The notes: generated by a model from the sequence alone, not told the origin. Numbered from the stretch's first letter, positions 29,600-41,452 are shown. The stretch is DNA of 64,000 nt from Aradus depressus (GCA_963662175.1 OY759214.1:496001-560000); one strand, 5' to 3'. Translations and numbers: made by a program.

Positions 29600-31130
29600 A
29601 GCAATGTCGACAGATAGGCAGCAACCAGAAACGATGATAGTCAACCATACACAGATTTAGATATATTGGGAGGGTTGTTGTGTACACCTAGGGACCTAAG
29701 CATCAAACGCTCTTATCCCTTCCCAATTGGCTGTACAGCGGCAGACCGAAATGTTACCTACCCAAGTTTAGTTACATAACGTACGACTAATTATCGAGTA
29801 CCTGTAATCGAAAAGTCCTGGACCATCGCCTACCATTCCATCCGAAGGACGAGGTGCTCAAGATTAAGGCAGCAATGTTGGTGGATAGCTAATGACCAAA
29901 AACGATGATAGATAACCGTAAGTTAGTAACTTAGTTATTTAGATTCATGCCCGGACTTCAACTACGAGGGACAGCGTGCTCAAGTTTTTATCCCTTCCCA
30001 GTTACTTTGACTAAGAGTCTTTAACGAGTACTTGACGTCTAACAAGTTCGTCACCATCATTTAAGTCCGGTCCGAGGGACGACGTGCTCAACATTTTTTA
30101 TTTCATTTCTCAGTTAACAAAACTAAGAGCCCTGTCCAGATATCCGACTCATGATCCTGAGATTATTGACACCACATGGAAGATAAAATAAGTTTCCATT
30201 TGGTTCGAACTAAAATTGTCAAGAAAGAAATATTGAAAATATTGTGGTACTGTTTTGACATATTTTCTGAAAAACTCATTAAGAGAGCAAAATCGGTCGA
30301 TAGGCAGCAACCAGAAACGAGGATGGTCAACCACAGACAGATTCAGATATATCGGGAAAGTCCCATCCGAAGGACGACATGCTCAAGGTTATTTTTAACC
30401 TAAGTGAAATTTCACCTACCCAGGTTTAGTGACGTTAGATACGACTCATTAACGAGTACCTGACATTCGAAAAGGCCCGGGATCATCACTTAGTCCCACC
30501 CGAAGGACGACGTGCTCAAGGTTATTTTTAACCTAAGTGAAATTTCACCTACCCAGGTTTAGTTACATTAGATACAACTCATTAACGAGTACCTGACATT
30601 CGAAAAGGCCCTGGATCATCACTTAGTCCCATCCGAAGCACGACATGCTCAAGGTTATTTTAACTTCCCGATTAAAATAGCTGACCTAAGTGCCTCGGCT
30701 AGAATACAGGTGGGGCTTTGAGGTAGTGTTTTCACATATTTTCTGAAAAACACATTAAGAGAGCAATGTTGATAAATAGGTAGCAACCAGAAACGAAGAT
30801 GGTCAACCACAGACAGATTCAGATATATCGGGAAAGTCCCAACCGAAGGACGACGTGCTCAAAGTTATTTTTAACCTAAGTGAAATTTCACTTAGCCAGG
30901 TTTAAATAAGTTAGATGCTTAGTTACCGTGATTCATTCCCGGGCTTCAATTACGAGGGACAGCGATCAGAAGGACGACGTGCTCAAGGTTATTTTTAACT
31001 TCCCGATTAAAACATCTGACCTATGTGCCTTGGCTAGATTTCCAAGTGTCCATCTTGAGCTCGATAGACTCCATACGTAAGATAAAATAAGCTACCGTTT
31101 GGCATGAAGGAAAAATTGTCAAGGAAGAAA
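29600..31130. repeat. Complex repeat field, left part
   Basis: The 20-mer CCGAAGGACGACGTGCTCAA or close variants occurs about eight times. It alternates with 'tttcacctacccaggttta', 'cattaacgagtacctgac' and 'cagcaaccagaaacga' blocks in an irregular order with sub-periods of roughly 120-300 bases. The field resumes at 38561 after a 7.4-kb insertion. No coding capacity. Confidence 0.8.
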
Positions 31131-31156
31131 TCTTTTTTTTCTTTTGATTTTATAAT

Positions 31157-31460
31157 AAAACTAGCAGTAATACCCGGCGTTGCCCGGGGAGACTTTGACT
31201 TTTCTCATAATATCTCTCGTTCGAATCCATTTCAATTCTTCAATAGTACATTCATGATGTTATAATTTTCAATTATTCATACGGAATAACGCTTATAGTC
31301 CTTCAACGGCAGACATTCCAGCTAGTAAGTTTTTAGGACCCCTGGGCACCATGGCTAGTACGCGCCATTCAACGGCGGAAACCACAGCTAGTGAATACTT
31401 AGCATCAGTGGACGTCCTAGCCAGTGCGTACTTGAGAACGCTTGTGACCACCAGGTTGAT
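31157..31460 (-). mobile_element. Helitron 3' end, reverse orientation
   Basis: The complement ends in the hairpin CCCGGGCAACGCCGGG followed by TATTACTGCTAG, that is, a GC hairpin about ten bases before CTAG (CTRR), the standard Helitron 3' terminus. About 300 bases match 38235-38560 in inverted orientation. Confidence 0.85.
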
Positions 31461-31464
31461 TAAA

Positions 31465-31720
31465 ACATAGACTTCAACCATTCTGGAGCTAAAACTAATT
31501 TATTCAAAAAGATTTCTCATTAATCGTTGCAATGGTTTTCGAGTTACAAAGATTGCGTGAGTGGATGCTGGGATGGACCAGGGGTTGATTAAAAAATAGA
31601 CCTTAACCTTCCGGTAGATAAAACTTATCTATTCAAAAAGATTCCTCATTAATCATTGCAGTGGTTTTTGAGTTACAAAGATTGCGTGGGTGGATGCTGG
31701 GATGGACCAGATATTGAGGT
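31465..31720. repeat. Tandem duplication of about 125 bp
   Basis: Two copies of a unit with TTATTCAAAAAGATT...CTCATTAATCGTTGCA...GATTGCGTGAGTGGATGCTG (near 31498 and 31619), about 88% alike by eye. Confidence 0.75.
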
Positions 31721-31739
31721 ACTAATACGTCTATAACCT

Positions 31740-33174
31740 TCCACAGACGATGACGAACAAATTAAAAAAACAATTAATGAAATGCATGAAGCCGTTGGTG
31801 AGTTATAGCGGTACAAGGCACAGACATTTTCAGCTTTATATATATGATGTATGGCATCTCTTTAGAAATCCAAATGAAAAGTTTGTTAATTTAAATTTTT
31901 TTAAATTACGTTAACTTTCTTAAAAATGTTATATATTATATTTTTTTAAGGCCCTTTTCGAAAATTACTTTAGAAATCAAAATTTAGTAAAAGACCAGAG
32001 ATACAATTTCTACAGGAAATGTGGTAATTTATTGTTTATATTATTATTATTTCATCATTATTAATTTATTTATAATTATATATTTTTCATTTATTTTACA
32101 CAATTTCTTTTTACCACAGAACATAGCAACATGAAATTTTATATTTAAATTCAAAACCACATAAGCAATGCACCTATTAATTTTCCGCGAAACCGGTTAA
32201 AGGGAAGGAGTGTATCAGAGAAGGGGGCTCGACTCACATAAACTGACAACTGCCGATGTAGGTAATTAATGTATCGACATAAAACTTAGTATCAGGATTC
32301 AGTAGGGACTATGCAATTCAAATACATATCGCCCAAATGAGGTTGGTTTTGGAGGTTGAGCGAAAACGTAACTGATTAATTCGTGGTGGGGTAGTACATT
32401 GTCGGTGATTCACCGGCGACTTTGTTGTTTTGTTGTTTAGGTCTGGTGGAAGAGGACCCATGTTGGACACCATCAACGTCATTCATTACAAGATGTTACC
32501 ATTGACTGGCACACTTCCTGACTCTGACAACAATGTTCCATGGATAATCCCCAAAAATATATTGAAACCTTTCTTTCTATTTTCTTATTAAGTTTTCATC
32601 TTCTATTCCAATATAACGTTAAAGAAGACGACAGTGAATCTCCGACAATGTACTTCCCCACAACGAATTAATCAATTAACTTTTCGCTTCCCTCCAAAAT
32701 CAGTCTACCGTTTGTGCTAATATTCAACAGTTGACTTACATAGGGGCTCCTTAATCCTCATACTGAATTTTGTATTGATACATTCATTACATGGGCAGTT
32801 ATTGGGATTTTTGCAATGAGCCCCCACCCCGGAACTACCCTCTCCCCTCAGCCGATATCACTGAAATTTGACAGGATATGTCCTCATTGGATTTTAATTT
32901 TAAATACGAAATTTGATGTTGATACATTCATTACATCGGCAGTTATTGGAATTTTTGAATTGAGAATCTCTTATCTATCCGTTCTCTTCCCGTTCGTTCT
33001 GACTTACATAACCTTCTATTAGTCCGTAGGTTTTTTTTTTGATTTGTGTATGTTGGTACCAAGATGGAAAAAACAGAATTTGCTAACAAAACCGACCTCG
33101 GGACAATTTTTGGCAGCCGAAAGACCAAGAAATTTTACAACGTTTTCAGTTGTTTTCGAAATATCTCAAAAACT
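31740..33174. other. AT-rich interior of the insertion, repeat fragments
   Basis: Holds two facing members of the CTTCCCCAGC repeat family (inverted near 32330-32430, direct near 32630-32960) and no recognisable gene. Confidence 0.5.
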
Positions 33175-35863
33175 GTCGACTTTAGCGACTTTTTCCCCAT
33201 TTAATATTTTAGAGAGGATAACATTCTCTACAATTTGCATTCACACAACTTGTTTGTAGAATGAATAGTGAGCGCGCTACAGCTTCCCAAACATTGACAA
33301 TTTCAATCTATTCATGTTCCCCCAACCCCCTCCTCCGCCTCCTTCCCCCTCTCTCGCCTCCGCCCCCCTGACCATCACACTCACTCTTCTCTCCTGACTA
33401 TTGCAGTTCTAGAGATAATTATTAAACTTGACAATACATTCTATCCTGATGATTTACAGACAAAGAAGCAATATTTGAATGAACAAAAACATTGGGGTGA
33501 TAGGTTATAAGCAACAACTCTAGATATCAGTGTACAAAAGGTATATTGTTAATAAAAAACAAGTAAAGCAAATAACATGAAATGGTTAGTAGAATAAATC
33601 AGTAATAATTATTCATCATTCATCAGTGATAAATCAGTAAATAAAATAGTTAACATGATTGTCATGAATAACAACGAAATTGAACATGCTGGTTTCATAT
33701 TAAAAATTTGCACTTTGAAAGTAACAACATTTTGGTAGGTAACAGAATCATAGGAGAGAAACATACAAATTGGTTAGAAATAACATTAATTCCATTACCT
33801 TCTTCGATTACGTTTCGAAGGCCCAGGTTCTTCTTCACGTTCTTTGTTTGGAGGTAGAAATACGCTTTCGTTATCAAGGCCTTCGTTTCGGGCACCAAAA
33901 GCTGGTGGAACAGGTCCTCGTAATCTTCGCTTTCATCCAAAGACGAAATTGGTACAGAATTTTCGCACATCATGCCACTTCTGTGCTTACAAATGCTGGA
34001 GCATTGAAAGAGCAGGCTCTAGTGCACCCTATTTTGCAAGAGCACAACACACTGTTAAGAAGAGACTCGGGCGCTGGATCTCTTGTTGTTTGAACAGGCA
34101 TCAGACCTTCCCTGCTGCTCGCCCAACCCCACTCCTTTGGGTTGATCTAGTTACCCCACCAACTTTGAATTTGATGAAAGCCATAGGAATGGTATCGTGC
34201 AGCATCGCAAGTAGGTGGTAGTCGTGCGACATTGATTCGTCTGTTAGACACTGATTTTGCGAACAAGTTAAATCGTAAAGTGTCCAAGGATTGGTCTGGG
34301 GTGATGTCGCCTGGGTAAAAGGTTTTCAGAATCTGCTCTCCAGCTTCAGCTATGTCGTCATGACTGCTTTTTGGATCCATAAATACTTCCTTCATTTCAG
34401 GAGATTTGTCGACAATTTTGCACAATTTCATCTTTCACCAAAGATGGCCGATGTGGTATCACATCCACTAACTGCATGGACCGAACCTACATGATTTAGT
34501 CGAGTAGAACACATCCTCAGCACTCCTTTCCCAGGCTTGAGAAAGAACAAGTTGCTGTATGACTGTCCTAACCCTGTCAGCAGCACTAGCAGATCGATAT
34601 CCTCCCCAACTGTGAAAACATTTTCATGTTCCTTGGCCTTTGAAACGGCAGTGTTTACGATTAGTAAGTCAGCATCCTCTTGACTTCAATGTCACTCTTC
34701 AAAATCTGTTTTAAGCAGTTTGATCACGACTCTTGTTATGGTCATTTACCAAAAACTTTTTTTGAGCAACTTGATTGATCATGCTTCTCGAAGATTACTT
34801 CATGCGCCGCAATCGCTCAGATCTCTTTGTGCCAGTATGTGCAAGATATCCATCAAATACAACCACAGCCTTGGGTCCGTAATTTCTTATCAGATATGAA
34901 GAATAACTCTTGGCTAAGGAAGCATTGCAAGGGCAAATGACTTTATGTAGGTGGTATCCTCCATCTACAACAGCAAAATGTATTTCCCCTGCCATTTCAT
35001 TGTAGTCTAGGGGGTTGAAAGCCGTATACAATGATGATTAAGTGCCTTTCCTCATGCCTTCTTCGGTGAAAAGAGACATAGGGTGGGGCGCAAGTTCGTT
35101 TGTGAAAAACTGTTGTTACAAGGTTACAATTTTCTCTTTCCTTTTAAACGCCATCTTCTTGAAATTACCATGATCGACCATTTGTGAAACCCTTTCCATG
35201 CCAACCTCTTGAGCCAAATGACAGTTGACGTCTACTCCTCCAACAATACCACTGCTTAATGACATTATGCAAGGCGGGTTGTTGTAAAAGCCACTCCCGC
35301 AATTTATTGGAGTCACCAGCGTCTCGGTCCACACGAGAACATCGCATATCCACATGTTCCTCTGATGTTTCATAATGTATACCACATCATGAGAAAAATT
35401 CTGCATGAATACCATGGCCAGAGCCCATTTTGCCAAAACACTCTGAAATCCCGCTCCCACGTGACGTGTTACACCTCCACGGGCATTCATATTCTTCATT
35501 AGTGTTTGTTTGCTCAATGGTTTGACCGGACCAGTACTTGTTGGAGCGTCTTATGGTGAGCGTTTTATAGCTTCTTTGTCGGTAAATCATGAGGATAGAA
35601 TGTATTGTGAAGTTTAATAATTATCTCTAGAACTGCAATAGTCAGGAGAGAACAGTGAGTGTGATGATCAGGGGGGTGGAGGCAAGAGAAGGGGAAGGAT
35701 GCGGAGGAGGGGGTTGGGGGACATGAATAGATTGAAATTGTCAATGTTTGGGAAGCTGTATCGAGCTCACTATTCATTCTACAAACAACTTGTGGGAATG
35801 CAAATTGTAGAGAATTTTATCCTCTTTAAAACATTAAATGGTATAAAAGTCGCTAAAGTCGAC
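33175..35863 (-). mobile_element. Long-TIR element with decayed multidomain gene, unassigned superfamily
   Basis: About 297 bases at 33175-33471 are repeated inverted at 35567-35863. Both outer edges are GTCGAC followed by TTTAGCGACTTTT, and both inner edges are GACAAAGAAGC. Between them a minus-strand coding relic runs about 35530 to 33740. The combination of long TIRs with this protein type does not match a superfamily I can name. No target duplication is evident around GTCGAC. Confidence 0.72.
33740..35530 (-). pseudogene. Transposon-borne protein: 'VVFDGY' nuclease-like region and Cys-rich tail, broken
   Basis: Read leftward in several frames: an N-terminal block (CIMSLSSGIVGGVDVNCHLA near 35230; KKMAFKRKEK), then DGGYHLHKVICPC ... 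NYGPKAVVVFDGYLAHTG near 34990-34830, then EDADLLIVNTAVSKAKEHEN and VGEDIDLLVLLTGLG near 34690-34570. These are followed by ARLPPTCDAARYHSYGFHQI near 34225-34165 and a tail with ICKHRSGMMCENS near 33990. The order (VVFDGY, then an acidic EDAD block with D-x-D, then LPPTSDAA and a Cys-rich motif) is shared by a family of repetitive arthropod and cnidarian proteins. The acidic residues suggest a PIN/XPG-like fold, but that is inference. Several stops and frameshifts disable it. Confidence 0.6.
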
Positions 35864-35884
35864 CGGTTTACTATCTAAAATGTA

Positions 35885-36425
35885 GTTGTTGTAATTTGGT
35901 TATGTAAGTCAAACTGGGTGACAATTTTAAAATAGGGTAAAAGAACACGTTTCAGAAATAGGCTTAAACATTGACACAACACACCTCAGTGAAATTAAAT
36001 CGAAAAAAATTTAATTTTTACAAATTTTTAATTGGGATTTTCAGATTCTTCCGGAAAAAACTAGGTTTTCCGGTATTTTTAGTTTTCTTGTATGAGCAAT
36101 AGTTTCCGAGATATTGGTCTTTGAAAGTTGAGTTTCATCTAAAATCAATTGGGAGTGGATTCATAGACATCTCAGCCCGCAGACCGGGCGAAGAGTGGGG
36201 GCCACCCCCCCCCCCCCCCCCCCTGCTCAGTATCCTGGCTACGCCCCTGTCAATTTCACATGTATCTTTTCATATTGAACCAATTATGTACTCTTATACT
36301 TCCCCAGTTATACTCCATACTTTAACTTTCTAAGGGAACTTCATTTTTAGCCGAGATATTTTGAAACACTTAATAAAAAATAAAGAAAAATGTATGCTTA
36401 AAAAATATATATATATATTGTCTAT
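35885..36425. repeat. 540-bp segment, direct copy at 40291-40822
   Basis: Both copies start GTAATTTGGTTATGTAAGTC and end ATTGTCTATTTCAC; this copy has an 18-base C-run near 36206-36222 where the other has CCTCCCCC. They differ by scattered substitutions (roughly 90-95% alike by eye). Confidence 0.88.
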
Positions 36426-36700
36426 TTCACCAAATATATATATATGGGAGTACTTTCGGTATTGCTAACATCTTCAGAGGCGATGTTGACACTTTCGCTA
36501 CCTCGCATCTCAGACGTTGTCACGCTCATTTCGCTACGCATCGGAGTTGCACGCACCCGATTTTTTAAAGATACATTCAATATTAATGATGGACTGATAT
36601 ACTGTTGTGCTTCTAAAACGTGCATAAATCAGTTACAAGATAAACGAAGAACAAAATTGTCAATAATAAAGTAGATCCGTCTAGCGTTGTAGAACACATA
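36415..36700 (-). other. Hammerhead-like core within repeat
   Basis: On the minus strand, CTGAAGA (36471-36477), a short hairpin, then GAAA (36454-36457) and GTACTCCCATA. The CUGANGA ... GAAA spacing is 24 nt, identical to the motif in the palindrome at 58302-58325, and the neighbouring ATTGTCTATTTCAC is shared too. Confidence 0.45.
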
Positions 36701-36989
36701 AAATCTATATTTATATATACCTCATTTACAAGTCATTATACTCGAGAACATAACCCTCACCGCAATCCTCGTCCGAACAAGGCGGTTACACTGTGCGCGT
36801 TTTCTGATATTCTGATAGTACGTTTCTGCCGCCCAGCTAAGATGGACAAACTTAATGATTTATTTTTCTTGAAAGTCCTTTAATAAAGTTATTGTTGTTA
36901 ATTATTGGAAAAACAGAGCATGTGAACCAGTTATTTTTTAGTAGAGACGACACATCGAACCCCACATCAAAATAAAAAATTGTACTTAC

Positions 36990-37122
36990 TGGTAGGGTTG
37001 AGTTCTGTAGCAACTTTCTCCCACATTTGCCGAGAAATACCTCTGTTATGATAATTTTTGTCTCTCATATCCCACAAACACCTGTTCCCGTACACAAGAC
37101 TTATCAATTTATCGTTATCCAT
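36990..37122 (-). CDS. MADF-domain protein, first coding exon
   Basis: A minus-strand ATG at 37122 (with CC before it) opens 44 codons: MDNDKLISLVYGNRCLWDMR then DKNYHNRGISRQMWEKVATE and LNPT, ending at a consensus donor A/GTAAGTAC. The spacing of the LI..V...CLWD, NYH and WE.(V/I)A.EL residues is that of a MADF domain, a Myb-related DNA-binding fold common in insect transcription factors and in PIF/Harbinger accessory proteins. The rest of the domain should lie on a downstream exon that I did not find. It sits inside the 7.4-kb insertion, so it may be a captured host fragment. Confidence 0.75.
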
Positions 37123-37623
37123 GGTGAAATAACTAAATCACTCAAAATTCAACGCACGAAAACACGCAAAACAGACGCAGGTCGCACGAAAAAATCAAAC
37201 TTGTTTGAACGCTCAACTGGTTCTGACTACGTCGTGCATGTTCTGACATCATTTCAGGTGAACTCATTTTATCATCAGTCAGATAAAGTAACTCAACATT
37301 TCATAAAAAGTCGGCATATATTGTGATCAATTAAAAATTATCTTATTTCATTTTACAAATTATCTAATTTTTTTACATCATTTCAGGTGAATGCATTTTA
37401 TCATCAGTCAGATAATGTAACTACAGTATTCAAAGTTACTGCATTTGACACATCTTTCTTGTGATTTCACATAAAGCCAGAATTCAATTCAATTTCTTTA
37501 TTAGCCCTTAGGAAATACATCTTTAGGCAAGGGGTTCGGCCTCATATATACATTTTTGAACATTAAAAAAATAAAAACAGAATAATAAAATACAAAGAAA
37601 TAAAACATAGCTCTTAATCCATA

Positions 37624-38560
37624 TCTATATAATAAAAATGACTCGCTAATTTTGCTAAGCGCAAAACTCGAGAACGGCTCGACCAATTCGGCTAATTTTT
37701 TTTTCCAATATTCGTTGAAGTCCGAGGAAGGTTCTTATGAAGAGAGTTCCTAGCGGTCAACTGGAGGGGAGGGGGGGGGGGGAGGGCTAAACACAAAAAT
37801 TGCTCTAGCGCATTAACGGATGGACGGATTATCATGAAATTTCACATGTAGAATTCTTAAAAGCCAAGTTAAAAAATAGGCTATGTGGCGTTCATAAATT
37901 TTGAACGGTAGGGGGGGTTGTGAGGGGGGCCTAAATATAAAGATAGTGCTAAGTCATTAACGGATGATCGGATTGTCATGGAATTTCATATGTAGTATTC
38001 TTAAAGGCCAAATAAAAAATAAGGTGTGTGATGACACAAAATCGTGAACGTGAGGGGAGTTGTGGGGGTAGGCCTAAATATGAAGATAGTGACCGGTCAC
38101 GGATGATCCAATTGTCATGGAATTTCACATGTAGAATTTTTAAAGGCGAAATAGAAAAATACACTATGTGATATCTCAAAAATTTGAACGGGAGGTGGGG
38201 TTGCTGTGGTGCCCAGCGTTTCTAACTACGTACTAGCTGTGGGGTCCGCCGTTGCAAATCACATACTAGCTGTGGTCACAAGCGTTCTTAAGTACGCACT
38301 GGCTAGGACGTCCAGTGATGCTAAGTATTCACTAGCTGTGGTTTCCGCCTTTGAATGGCGCGTACTAGCCATGGTGCCCAGGAATCCTAAAAACTTACTA
38401 ACTGGAATGTCTGCCGTTGAAGGACTATAAGCGTTATTCCGTATGAATAATTGAAAATTATAACATCATGAATGTACTGTTGAAGAATTGAAATGGATTC
38501 GAACGAGAGATATTAGGAGAAAAGTCAAAGTTCCCCGGGCAACGCCGGGTATTACTGCTA
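37624..38560 (+). mobile_element. Non-autonomous Helitron
   Basis: The start TCTATATAATAAAAATGACT with AACTCGAGAACGGCTCGACC downstream is a widespread Helitron 5' end. The 3' end has CCCGGGCAACGCCGGG hairpin plus TATTACTGCTA, then T. No Rep/helicase sequence. Within 37735-38190 an approximately 160-base motif ('aacggatg..cggattgtcatggaatttcatatgtag') is repeated about three times. Confidence 0.82.
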
Positions 38561-40290
38561 TGTGGAATATAAGTGGGGTTTGAGGGACCGTTTTGACATA
38601 TTTTCTAAAAACAAATTAATACAGCAATGTTGGTAGATACGCAGCATCCAGAAACGAAGATGGTCAACCAAAGAAAGATTCACATGCATGGAGAAAGTCC
38701 AATCCGAAGGACGACGTGCTCAAATTTATTTTTATCTTCTCGATTAAAACATCTGACCTAAGTGCCTTGGCTAGATTTCTAAGAGGCGATCCTGAGCTCG
38801 ATAGACTCCATATGTAAGATATAATAGGTTACCGTTTCGTTCCAACTAAAATTATCAAGGAAGAAATGTGGAATATAAATGGGCTTTGAGGGACCGTTTT
38901 GACATATTTTCCGAAAAACAAATTAATACAGCAATGTAGGTAGATATGCAGCATCCAGAAACGAAGATGGTCAACCAAAGAAAGATTCAGATGTATCGGG
39001 AAAGTCCAATCCGAAGGACGACGTGCTCAAAGTTATTTTTAACCTAAGTTAAATTTCACCTACCCAGGTTCAGATACATAACATACGACTCATTATCGAG
39101 TACCTGAAAGGCCCTCGATCATGGCTTAAATTCCAATCCGAAGGACGACGTGCTCACAGTTATTTTTAACCTAAGTGAAATTTCACCTACCCAGGTTTAG
39201 ATACATAACATACGACTCATTATCGAGTACCTGACATACGCAAAGGCCCTCGATCATCGCTTAAAGTCCAATCCGAAGGACGACGTGCTCAAATTTATTT
39301 TTATCTTCTCGATTAAAACATCTGACCTAAGTGCCTTGGCTAGTTTTCTAAGAGGTCATCCTGAGCTCGGTAAACTCCATTCTTCAAATTTCTCGCTTTT
39401 TAACGGTTTTTAGATTTATTATTTGTTAAAACTGATAGAGAACAACCGGGATATCTGAATCCTACACAAAAATCGAAATAAAAATGTTATTCGAAATAAG
39501 TCGGGCTAAATCCCCTTCTTCAAATTTCTGGCTTTTTAACGGTTTATAGGCTTAATATTAGTTAAAACTGATAGACAGATTCAGATATATCGGGAAAGTC
39601 CCATCCGAAGGACGACGTGCTCAAAGTTATTTTTAACCTAAGTGAAATGTCATCTACCCAGGTTTAGATACATAACATACGACTTATTATCGAGCACCTG
39701 ACATACGAAAAGGCCCTAACGTCCAATCCGAAGGACGACGTGCTCATATTTATTTTGATCTTATCGATTACACCATCTGACCTAAGTGCCTTGGCTAGAT
39801 TTCTAAGAGGCGATCCTGAGCTCGATAGACTCCATATGTAAGATAAAATAGGTTACCGTTTCGTTCCAACTAAAATTATCAAGGAAGAAATGTGGAATAT
39901 AAATGGGCTTTGAGAGACCGTTTTGACATATGTTCTGAAAAACAAATTAATACAGCAATGTAGGTAGATATGCAGCATCCAGAAACGAAGATGGTCAACC
40001 AAAGAAAGATTCAGATGTATTGGGAAAGTCCAATCCGAAGGACGACGTGCTCAAAGTTATTTTTAACCTAAATTAAATTTCACCTACCCAGGTTCAGATA
40101 CATAACATACGACTCATTATCGAGTACCTGAAAGGCCCTCGATCATGGCTTAAATTCCAATCCGAAGGACGACGTGCTCAAATTTATTTTTTATCTTCTC
40201 GATTAAAACATCTGACCGAAGTGACTTGGCTAGATTTCTTTCGGGCTAAATCTTATTCTTCAAATTTCTATACGGTTTTTAGATTTAATA
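38561..40290. repeat. Complex repeat field, right part
   Basis: Continues the field of 29600-31130. CCGAAGGACGACGTGCTCAA variants lie near 38706, 39014, 39141, 39276, 39606, 39731, 40037 and 40162. A longer block beginning TGTGGAATATAAATGGGCTT recurs at about 38561, 38868 and 39892. Confidence 0.82.
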
Positions 40291-40823
40291 TGTAATTTGG
40301 TTATGTAAGTCAAACTGGGAGACAATTTAAAAATAGGGTATAAGAACACGAATCAGAAATAGGCTTAAACATTGACACCACACCTCAGTGAAATTAAATC
40401 GTAAAAAAATTTAATTTTTACAAATTTTTAATTAAGATTTTCATATTCTTCACAAAAAAAACTAGGTTTTCCGGTATTTTTAGTTTTCTTGTACGAGCAA
40501 TAGTTTCCGAGATATTGGTCTTTGAAAGTTGCGTTTTATTTAAAATCGTTTGGGAGTGGATTCATAGACATCTCAGCCCGCCAACCAGGCGAAGAGTGGG
40601 GGCGACCCTCCCCCCTGCTCAAAATCCTGGCTACGCCCTGTCAATTTCACATGAATCTTTTCATATTGAACCAATTATGTACTTTCATACTTCCCCAGTT
40701 ATACTCCATACTTTAACTTTCTAAGGGAACTTAACATTTTTAGCCGAGATATTTTGAAACACTTAATAGAAAATAAAGAAAAACGTATGTTTAAAAAAAA
40801 AATATTGTCTATTTCACAAGATG

Positions 40824-40914
40824 AAGATTTCACAGAAGAATTGAATAGGATTCGAATGAGAGGTATTAGGAGAAAAGTCACAGTTGCCCGGGCAACGCCG
40901 GGTATTACTGCTAG
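40824..40914 (+). mobile_element. Third Helitron 3' terminus
   Basis: TTGCCCGGGCAACGCCGGGT followed by ATTACTGCTAG and then T at 40915. It follows directly on the 40291-40822 repeat copy, suggesting that repeat is Helitron cargo. Confidence 0.8.
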
Positions 40915-41084
40915 TTAACAAATAAATATAATTCTTGTAAAACTGTTTTCTATTTTTGGTCCTTTAATTTTCAACGCCAATACTATGTAGAGCATGTATT
41001 GGGCTTATTATTGTTGCAAAGGGTCTTGTGAGGTTGTGGGCTGTCAATGTTTCTCCCGGTTACTTTTTTCTTAATTGGCTGAAG

Positions 41085-41154
41085 GCTGGAAGTGGTGGAT
41101 GACGCCAGCTCGGTCTCCGTTACAGACATCTCAGCTGTCCTCCCTGCTCAACAG
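41085..41154 (+). CDS. Possible internal coding exon, unknown gene
   Basis: A GC-rich 70-bp island lies between a pyrimidine-rich acceptor (TTTTTTCTTAATTGGCTGAAG) and a donor CAACAG/GTAGGA. One frame is fully open and exactly ends at a codon boundary (LEVVDDASSVSVTDISAVLP AQQ); a second frame is open too. No family recognised. Confidence 0.28.
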
Positions 41155-41452
41155 GTAGGACACTCTAGCCAGACTTTCTCTACACAGCCGTATCTGCGAT
41201 ATTATTCTCGTCCTCTCGATGTTTTTCCTCAGCTTCAAGTAAAAGCCAGCATATAATATAATTAATTAAAAATCTAGTTTCACTTGCATTTCCGACATTT
41301 ATGTCAGACCTTATCCACCAGAAGTGGCCCTATAAAATTCTAGTTTTTTTATCGTCGTCTATTTCATTTAAAGTGCAAAGAAACTAAAGACAGACTATTA
41401 TAACCTGTGCATCAAACTCTGTAACTTAAAATGTCGTAAAAATGCAGGTAAA

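Larger units (their letters stand above)
31131..38560. mobile_element. 7.4-kb composite insertion with Helitron-like margins
   Basis: The host repeat reads AAGGAAGAAA up to 31130 and resumes TGTGGAATATAA at 38561. An uninterrupted relative (AAGGAAGAAATGTGGAATAT) is at 38863 and again near 39885, giving an empty-site comparison. The insert starts with TC and ends GCTA before T, as Helitrons insert between A and T. Its two ends carry about 300-base inverted copies of a Helitron 3' region. Inside are a long-TIR element (33175-35863), a hammerhead-like motif, a MADF exon and a second Helitron start (37624). Confidence 0.65.
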
